This document shows, one piece after another, positions 1 through 5,334 of a stretch of 5,537 nucleotides of DNA. The translations under genes were made by a program, and so were the position numbers. Under the pieces are notes generated by a model that saw only the letters and a program-made list of their open reading frames with translations, did no database searches and was not told the DNA's origin. The DNA lies in NCBI GenBank assembly GCA_900556195.1, contig USOJ01000095.1:1-5537 (forward strand), given 5' to 3'. The first letter of the stretch is position 1; each line of letters opens with the position of its first letter. The stretch is from an uncultured Eubacteriales bacterium. GTDB lineage: Bacteria > Bacillota > Clostridia > Christensenellales > Borkfalkiaceae.

Positions 1-2936
1 CCGCCGTAGCCGATGTCGTAAGCCCAACCGTCGCCGCCGAAGATCCAGATGGACTTCTTGACTACGCAATCGAGCGAATTTTGAACGGTTTTGAGTATTT
101 CTTTAAGTTCGCCCTTGTTGTTCTTAATCGCCGAATAGAGCGAAACTTCGAGGGTTTTCTGAACTTCTTTGGTGATTTCCGCGCTCTTTTTATTGGCAAG
201 CCATTTCTTGAACGCGTCGCCGACTCTTCCGCCGAGACCGAGTTCGAGAGCCCTTTCCATAAGTTCGCCGAGGCGACCGCGTCTTTGAGCGTAAGCGAGG
301 TTGAAGCCGTAACCGAATTCGGCGTTGTCTTCGAACAAACTGTTAGCCCATGCGGGACCTTTACCCTCTTCGTTCTTGGTGTAGGGGCACGTCGGGGACG
401 AACCGCCGTAAATGGACGAGCAGCCCGTAGCGTTGGCTACGACCATGCGGTCGCCGAACATCTGCGTGATAACCTTGATATAAGGAGTTTCGCCGCAGCC
501 CGCGCAAGCGCCCGAGAATTCGAAGAGCGGTTTGTTGAACTGAGAACCTTTGACGGTGGTCGGTTTGAACACCGAGGTGTCTACTTTGGGAAGTTTTTCG
601 CTGAATTCGTAGTTTACGGTTTCTTCCGCGACTACCTTTTCGAGCGGGATCATCGTAAGAGCCTTCTTGTCTTCCTTGGTCGGGCAGACGTTTGCGCATA
701 CGCCGCAACCCATACAGTCAAGCGGGCTCAACTGCATTCTGTACGAATATCCTTTCATTCCGATCGCGGCTTTGGTCGCGAACGAAGCGGGAACTTCCGT
801 TCCGTCTTTTACGAGAACGGGGCGGATACAAGCGTGCGGGCAAACGAACGCGCACTGGTTACACTGAATACAATTTTCGGCGTTCCACGCGGGTACTTTA
901 ACCGCTACGCCGCGTTTTTCGAATCTGGTCGTGCCGGTAGGAACGTGTCCGTCGGCGTTGAACGCGGACGAGGGAAGTTTGTCGCCCTGAAGAGCAAGTA
1001 TCGGATGAATAACTTCCCGGAAATATTTATCGTCCGCAAGTTTGACGGGAGAAGCGCCGGTCGTGGCGTTTGCCCATTCTGCGGGAACGGCTATTTCTTT
1101 GAGTTCGGAAGCGGCTTTGTCGATAGCGGCGTAGTTCATGTTGACGACCGCGTCGCCTTTCTTTCCGTAGGACTTCTTGACGTATTGTTTCATCCAGTCT
1201 TCCGCTTCGGCGTAAGGCATGATTTCGGGGTTGATCTTGAAGAACGCGGCTTGCATGATAGCGTTGGTTCTTCCGCCGAGACCTATCGATTGAGCGATCT
1301 TTATAGCGTCGATAACGTAGAGTTTCGCGTGCTTCTTGGCAAGCGTAACTTTCATCGCCGCGGGAAGGTTGGCATCGAGTTCTTCGGCGGTAGTCCATTC
1401 GCAGTTAAGGAGGAACTTGCCGTTTTCTTTAAGGTCGGTAACCATATCGTATCTCGTAACGTAAGAGGGTTGCGAGCATGCGATGAAGTCGGCGGCGTCG
1501 ATAAGGTAGGACGACTGAATCGGAGTCTTACCGAAACGAAGGTGCGAAACGGTTATACCGCCCGACTTCTTACTGTCGTAGAAGAAGTAACCCTGAGCGT
1601 ACATATCCGTATGGTCGCCGATAATCTTGATCGAGTTCTTGTTCGCGCCGACCGTACCGTCCGAACCCAGACCGTAGAACTTACAACTGATCGTGCCTGC
1701 GGGAGCGGCGTTGTATTGAGTCGAGAAGTCGAGCGAAGTGTTGGTTATATCGTCGTAAATACCGATAGTGAAGTGATTCTTCGGCTTAGCCTGTTCGAGG
1801 TTTTTGTAAACCGCGTAAACCATGGACGGGTTGAATTCTTTTGAACCGAGACCGTATCTTCCGCCGTAAACCTTGATTTTCTTCTTGTTGTTTTCCGCGA
1901 GAGCGGCGCATACGTCGAGATAAAGAGGTTCGCCGAGCGAGCCGGGTTCTTTCGTTCTGTCGAGTACCGCGATTTTCTTTACGGTTTTCGGGAGAGCCTT
2001 TACGAACGCTTTCGCCGCGAACGGACGGTAAAGTCTGACTTTCAGAACGCCGACCTTATGACCTTCGCCGTTCATTTTAGCGATGGTTTCTTCTATCGCT
2101 TCGGCTCCGCTGCCCATAATAACGACTACGTTTTCCGCGTCGGGCGCGCCTACGTAATCGAAAAGGTGATAACTTCTGCCCGTTAAAGCCGAAACCTTGT
2201 CCATCATCTTCTGAACGATTGCCGGGGTTGCTTCGTAATAAGCGTTGGCGGTTTCTCTGTTCTGGAAGTAAGTATCGCTGTTTTGCGCCGTACCTTTCTG
2301 AATCGGGTGTTCGGGGTTGAGCGCGCGGGAACGGAAATCTTCGATATCTTTAAGATCGACGAGTTTCTTCATATCCTCGTAATCGATCGCTTCGATCTTG
2401 GAAACTTCGTGGCTCGTTCTGAAACCGTCGAAGAAGTGAAGGAAAGGAACTCTCGCTTTAAGCGTCGAAAGGTGAGCAACCAGAGCAAGGTCCATAACTT
2501 CCTGAACGGAGTTGGAAGCAAGCATTGCAAAACCCGTCTGACGGCAAGCCATAACGTCCGAGTGATCGCCGAAGATGTTAAGGGAGTGAGCGGCTAACGC
2601 TCTCGCGCTGACGTGGAATACGCAGGGGAGCAACTCGCCCGAAATCTTGTACATATTCGGAATCATAAGGAGCAAGCCCTGAGAAGCGGTATAGGTAACC
2701 GTGAGCGCGCCTGCGCTGAGCGAACCGTGAACCGCGCCCGCGGCGCCTGCTTCGGACTGCATTTCGGCAAGACGAAGTTTCTGACCGAACATATTCGTTC
2801 TGCCTGCGGTAGCCCATTCGTCAGCCACTTCAGCCATAGGCGAAGATGGGGTTATCGGGTATATAGCCGCGACTTCCGAAAACGCATACGCAACGTGGCT
2901 GGCGGCGGTATTACCGTCGATAGTCATGATTTTCAT
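1..2936 (-). CDS. nifJ: Pyruvate:ferredoxin (flavodoxin) oxidoreductase, C-terminus cut by window edge
   Basis: Cytoplasmic single-chain PFOR, which oxidises pyruvate with CoA to acetyl-CoA and CO2 and passes electrons through three [4Fe-4S] clusters to ferredoxin or flavodoxin. 978 codons are visible, so about 200 of the usual 1,170-1,190 residues lie off the left edge. Seen in order: domain I with YPITPSSPMAE (residues 26-36) and the likely TPP-activating Glu62 in EMQSEAG; VLDRTKEPGSLGEPLYLDV (about 324-342); the gamma-type segment GLGSDGTVGANKNSIKIIG (about 422-440); a ferredoxin-like domain with CIQCNQCAFVCP (Cys689, 692, 695, 699) and CMGCGVCANVCP (Cys741, 744, 747, 751); the proximal-cluster ligands Cys811, Cys814 (CAGCGE) and Cys839 (ATGCSS), with the fourth ligand expected beyond the window; and the TPP/Mg motif GDGWAYDIG from 968. 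The ATG is chosen for GGAGGT 7 nt upstream and family agreement. No frameshift is seen. Leu TTA/CTA and Ser TCA are absent over nearly 600 codons, consistent with high expression. Confidence 0.98.
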   Translation of the reverse strand, partial: MKIMTIDGNTAASHVAYAFSEVAAIYPITPSSPMAEVADEWATAGRTNMFGQKLRLAEMQSEAGAAGAVHGSLSAGALTVTYTASQGLLLMIPNMYKISGELLPCVFHVSARALAAHSLNIFGDHSDVMACRQTGFAMLASNSVQEVMDLALVAHLSTLKARVPFLHFFDGFRTSHEVSKIEAIDYEDMKKLVDLKDIEDFRSRALNPEHPIQKGTAQNSDTYFQNRETANAYYEATPAIVQKMMDKVSALTGRSYHLFDYVGAPDAENVVVIMGSGAEAIEETIAKMNGEGHKVGVLKVRLYRPFAAKAFVKALPKTVKKIAVLDRTKEPGSLGEPLYLDVCAALAENNKKKIKVYGGRYGLGSKEFNPSMVYAVYKNLEQAKPKNHFTIGIYDDITNTSLDFSTQYNAAPAGTISCKFYGLGSDGTVGANKNSIKIIGDHTDMYAQGYFFYDSKKSGGITVSHLRFGKTPIQSSYLIDAADFIACSQPSYVTRYDMVTDLKENGKFLLNCEWTTAEELDANLPAAMKVTLAKKHAKLYVIDAIKIAQSIGLGGRTNAIMQAAFFKINPEIMPYAEAEDWMKQYVKKSYGKKGDAVVNMNYAAIDKAASELKEIAVPAEWANATTGASPVKLADDKYFREVIHPILALQGDKLPSSAFNADGHVPTGTTRFEKRGVAVKVPAWNAENCIQCNQCAFVCPHACIRPVLVKDGTEVPASFATKAAIGMKGYSYRMQLSPLDCMGCGVCANVCPTKEDKKALTMIPLEKVVAEETVNYEFSEKLPKVDTSVFKPTTVKGSQFNKPLFEFSGACAGCGETPYIKVITQMFGDRMVVANATGCSSIYGGSSPTCPYTKNEEGKGPAWANSLFEDNAEFGYGFNLAYAQRRGRLGELMERALELGLGGRVGDAFKKWLANKKSAEITKEVQKTLEVSLYSAIKNNKGELKEILKTVQNSLDCVVKKSIWIFGGDGWAYDIGYG

Positions 2937-2943
2937 TAAAACG

Positions 2944-2949
2944 ACCTCC
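2944..2949 (-). promoter_or_regulatory. Ribosome binding site of nifJ
   Basis: GGAGGT on the minus strand, separated by 7 nt from the ATG at 2936. This is a near-perfect anti-16S match at ideal spacing and fixes the nifJ start. Confidence 0.9.
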
Positions 2950-2973
2950 GTAAAATAATTTACAAAATTTTGT
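2950..2973 (-). promoter_or_regulatory. Two overlapping small palindromes in the nifJ leader
   Basis: Immediately upstream of the Shine-Dalgarno sequence lies GTAAA-ATAA-TTTAC (2950-2963), a 5-bp stem with a 4-nt loop. It overlaps the perfect 12-bp palindrome ACAAAATTTTGT (2962-2973). Both are in the predicted untranslated leader. They could be a repressor-type operator or weak RNA structure near the ribosome site. Both are AT-only or nearly so, which makes chance occurrence plausible. They do not match a recognised operator such as Rex (TTGTGAA-N4-TTCACAA). Confidence 0.3.
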
Positions 2974-3025
2974 TTATAGCAGCCTTACGGGCGGAATAAA
3001 TTTCGTCCGTCGGCCAACTTACAAT

Positions 3026-3054
3026 ATTATATCTTATAGTCAAAATTAAGTCAA
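3026..3054 (-). promoter_or_regulatory. Strong sigma-A/sigma-70 type promoter of nifJ
   Basis: Minus-strand -35 TTGACT (3054-3049, 5/6 consensus), a 17-bp spacer, and -10 TATAAT (3031-3026, 6/6). Transcription should start near 3019, giving a leader of about 83 nt. A second TTGACT lies 11 bp downstream inside the spacer (3043-3038), one helical turn from the -35. The DNA upstream (about 3055-3110) is A/T-tract rich, like an UP element. The near-consensus match fits an abundant fermentation enzyme. Confidence 0.85.
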
Positions 3055-3120
3055 TTGTTTTACTAAATTCTTAAAAAAATCTTTCAAATTTCTTAAACGC
3101 GATTTATTTTGCCGTAAAAT

Positions 3121-3147
3121 AATAAAATCCGTCATTGCCGCGATGAC
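3121..3147 (-). terminator. Possible weak terminator downstream of fic
   Basis: In the direction of fic transcription, an imperfect hairpin with CGTCAT/ATGACG arms (arms within 3130-3148) is followed by GG and then a T-rich tract with A interruptions (ATTTTATTATTTT). The stem has a C-A mismatch on this strand and the T tract is not continuous, so this may simply be part of the repeat cluster. Confidence 0.25.
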
Positions 3148-3266
3148 GCGTTTTGTTAAGCGTCATATTTCTCTTACGCGCAACGTGACACAATTGTCAT
3201 TGCGCGGTCGCTTTGCTCCTTCGCAATGACGTGCGTTTTTACTGTCATCGCGAGCGTAGCGTGGCG
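3131..3266. repeat. Cluster of GTCAT/ATGAC palindromic REP-like elements
   Basis: Several hairpin-forming units are packed into about 136 bp between fic and nifJ. GTCATTG-CCG-CGATGAC occupies 3131-3147. ATGACGC (3143-3149) pairs with GCGTCAT (3160-3166). CGCGCAA (3177-3183) pairs with TTGCGCG (3200-3206), and inside it TGACA-CAAT-TGTCA. GTCATTGCG (3196-3204) pairs perfectly with CGCAATGAC (3222-3230). A half unit, GTCATCGCGAGCGTAGCG, begins at 3244. The last two, read outward from each other, share a GTCATYGCGA start and an AGCG core, so they look like one family in head-to-head orientation. The style resembles dispersed extragenic palindromes known from many bacterial genomes. Copy number cannot be judged from one window. 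Confidence 0.75.
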
Positions 3267-3298
3267 TTAAAACAACGAACAAAAAATCCCCGACTTTA

Positions 3299-4207
3299 TT
3301 AATGAATATCAAGAAGGCTCAGAATTTTTTTGAAAGTGTCCTGTCCGTCAAGGCAAGTGTCTTTCAGCCAGCCTTTTTCTTGATTCCAATTCGCAAGCCC
3401 GCGATAATAGAAAGACTTTTTGGAATCTTCTATAATGAACGGAACGATATTAAATCTGAGGCACTCTTTCAACGCTATCAATCTGCCGACTCTGCCGTTT
3501 CCGTCCTGGAAAGGGTGAATATATTCAAATTCGGCGTGAAGTGCGATAACGTCGTCGATCGTTATATTGTTTTTTGAGTTGAAGTCCGTAACGAGTTTAT
3601 TCATCGCTTTATGAACTTTGCCCGGCTTGCAAGTTTCTCTTCCACCGACGGTATTTGCCCGTTTTTTATAATCCCCCACGGCAAACCAATCAAGAGAAGA
3701 ATCTTTGGTTCCTTGTTTTAACAGCAAATGCAGGTGTTTTATAATATCTTCGCTCAAAGGCTCCGTCGCTTTGTCGATTACGTAGTCGATTGCGCGGAAG
3801 TGATTGCTCGTTTCGATAATATCGTCTACGGGAATACCGTCGCCGACGTCAATAGTTCTCGTTTCGAAAATCAATCTCGTTTGATCTTCGGTAAGTTTAG
3901 AGCCTTCGATGTGATTAGAGTTATAAGTCATTCTGACTTGTAATTCGTGATAAAGTCCGCCCGAAATTTTCGCCTCTTTTTCTTCACGAAGAATTTGCAA
4001 AACGTGATTATCGCAAACTTCTCTGAACAAATCGTCCGGACGGCAATGCAAAAAATCCGCGATTCTGACAAGAACGTTTTTCGCGATTTTTTCGCCCTTT
4101 GAAATTTTGGCAACGGTTCTTGAAGAAATACCGAGTTTGGTAGTCAGGTCTGATTTATTCAAGCCCGCTTCTTTAAGTTTATTTTCTAACGCTTTATAAG
4201 AATACAT
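3299..4207 (-). CDS. HTH-Fic fusion: Cro/C1-type DNA-binding domain plus class II Fic AMP-transferase
   Basis: A 302-residue cytoplasmic protein. Residues about 4-62 form a Cro/C1 (HTH_26-like) domain, with the recognition region around LTTKLGISSRTVAKISKGEK (21-40). Residues about 80-300 are a Fic domain. The catalytic motif HPFQDGNGRVGR (231-242) is fully canonical: His231 as base, Asp235 for Mg2+, and the GNGR anion-binding turn. This predicts transfer of AMP from ATP to a hydroxyl side chain of a target protein. SNHIEG (97-102) fits the inhibitory motif [S/T]xxxE[G/N], placing it in class II (cis-autoinhibited by Glu101, expected to clamp Arg242). VGDYKKRANTVGG (about 177-189) is the target-binding flap. 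The start is supported by AGGAG 6 nt upstream and a TATAAT promoter. Base composition is lower in GC than nifJ, and Leu TTA and Ser TCA codons appear early. Target unknown. It could be a stress regulator, an anti-phage protein or a self-limiting toxin. Confidence 0.96.
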   Translation of the reverse strand: MYSYKALENKLKEAGLNKSDLTTKLGISSRTVAKISKGEKIAKNVLVRIADFLHCRPDDLFREVCDNHVLQILREEKEAKISGGLYHELQVRMTYNSNHIEGSKLTEDQTRLIFETRTIDVGDGIPVDDIIETSNHFRAIDYVIDKATEPLSEDIIKHLHLLLKQGTKDSSLDWFAVGDYKKRANTVGGRETCKPGKVHKAMNKLVTDFNSKNNITIDDVIALHAEFEYIHPFQDGNGRVGRLIALKECLRFNIVPFIIEDSKKSFYYRGLANWNQEKGWLKDTCLDGQDTFKKILSLLDIH

Positions 4208-4213
4208 ATCCGT

Positions 4214-4218
4214 CTCCT
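4214..4218 (-). promoter_or_regulatory. Ribosome binding site of the HTH-Fic gene
   Basis: AGGAG on the minus strand, 6 nt before the ATG at 4207. It supports this start over any internal methionine. Confidence 0.8.
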
Positions 4219-4222
4219 GATT

Positions 4223-4284
4223 TCTTTACTTATTATACCACAATAAAGGCAAAAAGTAAAGATAAAAAGGGAAAAAAGTAAAGA
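4223..4284. promoter_or_regulatory. Putative operator: three AGTAAAGA sites around the fic promoter
   Basis: AGTAAAGA occurs on the plus strand at 4255-4262 and 4277-4284 and, inverted, at 4223-4230 (read as TCTTTACT). The two direct copies sit in a longer 13-bp repeat, AAAAAGTAAAGAT, spaced 22 bp (two helical turns). The inverted copy is centred about 32 bp (three turns) from the nearer direct copy. One site overlaps the -35, one the predicted transcription start, and the -10 lies between them. Because the Fic protein carries a Cro/C1-type DNA-binding domain, autorepression is the natural inference. The A-rich composition raises the chance of coincidence. Confidence 0.5.
4232..4260 (-). promoter_or_regulatory. 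Sigma-A type promoter of the HTH-Fic gene
   Basis: Minus-strand -10 TATAAT (4237-4232, 6/6), a 17-bp spacer, and -35 TTTACT (4260-4255, 4/6). The start of transcription should be near 4225, leaving a leader of only about 18 nt that holds the ribosome site. So fic has its own promoter and need not depend on read-through from the radC/ligase pair. Confidence 0.75.
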
Positions 4285-4319
4285 TTCGATATTTTATTGC
4301 CTTCTCTCTCGCCGTCGCA

Positions 4320-4390
4320 TTAAGCGTCATATTATCAAGTCCGCAGGTTTTGCCCTTCCGGGCGATCCTTCACTGCGTTCAGGATGACAT
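4320..4390. repeat. REP-like palindromic element between the ligase and fic
   Basis: This stretch begins with GCGTCAT (4324-4330) and ends with ATGAC (4384-4388), the same terminal pentamers as in the cluster upstream of nifJ. Inside are a GCCC-TTCC-GGGC hairpin (4352-4363) and, read on the minus strand from 4388, GTCATCCTGAACGCAGTGAA followed by GGATC, in which ATCCT and AGGAT can pair. This second motif resembles dispersed intergenic palindromes of the form TCATCCTGA...AGGATC known from many bacteria. No T run follows, so it is not an obvious intrinsic terminator for the ligase gene. Confidence 0.6.
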
Positions 4391-4458
4391 ACTTTGCTTG
4401 TGTTATGTTTTATTGCGTTCAAAATATATAGTAATGTTACGTGAATACGGTATAATTT

Positions 4459-5334
4459 CTATATTTTCGAAAGGACGTATTCGGCGTATTTGCGGGCGAC
4501 GTTGATATGCGTAACGGCTTCGAAAGACCTGAAAAACGCGTTGCTGTTTACTTCGCATACGATCGGTTTTCCGTTTTCGCCGAATAAAATATCTACGCCG
4601 GAATAGTCAAGCCCCAACGCCTTATGCGCTTTAAGAGCGATTTCTTTGATTCCGTCCGACAACCCGTATTTTTCGGCTCTTCCGCCCGCCGCTACGTTCG
4701 ACCTGAAATCGTTTTCCGATTGCCGAATCATTCCGCCTACGACTTCGCCGCCTATAACGATTACTCTTACGTCTTTGCCGTAACTGGTCGAAACGAACTT
4801 CTGAAACAAATGAGGACGGTCTATAAGGCGATTTGCGAGAGTTTCGAGTTCTTCTTCGTCCTTCGCGAGATATACCCCTTTACCGAGCGAACCGAACGAT
4901 TCTTTTACGATTATCGGGTAAGATAATTCCGTTGCGATTCGTTTTAACGCCGCTTTCGGAACCGTCGAACCGGGCTTGTAACACAGCGGCGCGGGGTACG
5001 TTGCGGGAGTGGGAATATTCGCCTTTGCAAGCGCGAGATAGGTTAAAACTTTGTCGTCGCAATTCTCTATCGCTTCGCGGGTGTTGAAAACTTTGATTCC
5101 CGATAAAGTCAACGCTTCGAGCAGATATTTGTCCTTATCGAGATAAATCGCGAAATCGACGTCGTTAAAAGGCAACCGTATACCGTTTTCGTCCGTCGAT
5201 AATCCGAAATCGTCGTTTTTATATATCGTTACGTCTGCTCCGAGTAAATCGAACTCTTCTTTAAGCCTTGCGGACTGGTAAAGATAAGCGGGCGAAGCGT
5301 CGAACGCGTTTATTACGATTATTCCGCGCCTCAT
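4459..5334 (-). CDS. RimK-type ATP-grasp ligase, substrate unknown
   Basis: A cytoplasmic 291-residue protein of the RimK-like carboxylate-amine ligase family. These enzymes activate a carboxylate with ATP and join it to an amine, for example adding glutamate to a protein or cofactor. Residues 1 to about 95 are the N-terminal domain, with INAFDASPAY near the start. From about 96 comes the ATP-grasp fold: DKVLTYLALAKANIPTPAT (94-112), PIIVKESFGSLGKGVYL (140-156) with probable ATP-binding Lys144 and a glycine loop, KDVRVIVIGG (187-196), FRSNVAAGG (210-218) matching the RimK FRSN-type segment, and metal-site residues Asp248 (GVDIL), Glu261 and Asn263 (EVNSN). Length is typical. The residues after EVN are SNAFF instead of the SPGLE style of E. 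coli RimK, so the acceptor probably differs. The ATG overlaps the radC TGA, with GAGGGG (5348-5343) 8 nt upstream, suggesting translational coupling. No close named homologue is recognised. Confidence 0.9.
   Translation of the reverse strand: MRRGIIVINAFDASPAYLYQSARLKEEFDLLGADVTIYKNDDFGLSTDENGIRLPFNDVDFAIYLDKDKYLLEALTLSGIKVFNTREAIENCDDKVLTYLALAKANIPTPATYPAPLCYKPGSTVPKAALKRIATELSYPIIVKESFGSLGKGVYLAKDEEELETLANRLIDRPHLFQKFVSTSYGKDVRVIVIGGEVVGGMIRQSENDFRSNVAAGGRAEKYGLSDGIKEIALKAHKALGLDYSGVDILFGENGKPIVCEVNSNAFFRSFEAVTHINVARKYAEYVLSKI

Noticed and set aside
361..1398. Shorter frames within nifJ on both strands (for example 361-708 minus, 667-901 plus, 1027-1398 minus)
   Set aside because: They lie inside the conserved PFOR coding frame and give Arg-rich or random-looking peptides without family features.
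81..1844. Plus-strand open frame of 587 codons opposite nifJ
   Set aside because: It is the in-register complement of a clear PFOR gene, has low-complexity Phe/Arg/Val-rich content and no recognisable domain. Codon bias in nifJ explains why it stays open.
2980..3018. GC-rich block in the nifJ leader as a riboswitch or T-box
   Set aside because: Only a short imperfect pairing (CGGACG with CGCCCG) is possible, with a mismatch on the transcribed strand. The leader is too short for a T-box or a known riboswitch, and no terminator follows.
3104..3122. TTATTTT-GCCGT-AAAATAA inverted repeat as a terminator or operator
   Set aside because: The stem is purely A/T in an AT-rich stretch, so it is weak and likely coincidental.
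3131..3266. CRISPR-like array
   Set aside because: The units are palindromes of unequal length in both orientations with no regular spacers, which fits REP-type elements and not a CRISPR array.
4352..4363. GCCC-TTCC-GGGC hairpin as an intrinsic terminator for the ligase gene
   Set aside because: The stem is only 4 bp, and on the minus strand it is followed by AAAACC, not a T run.
4451..4456. Plus-strand TATAAT near the end of the ligase gene
   Set aside because: The hexamer 17 bp upstream (ATAGTA) is no -35, and no plus-strand gene follows.
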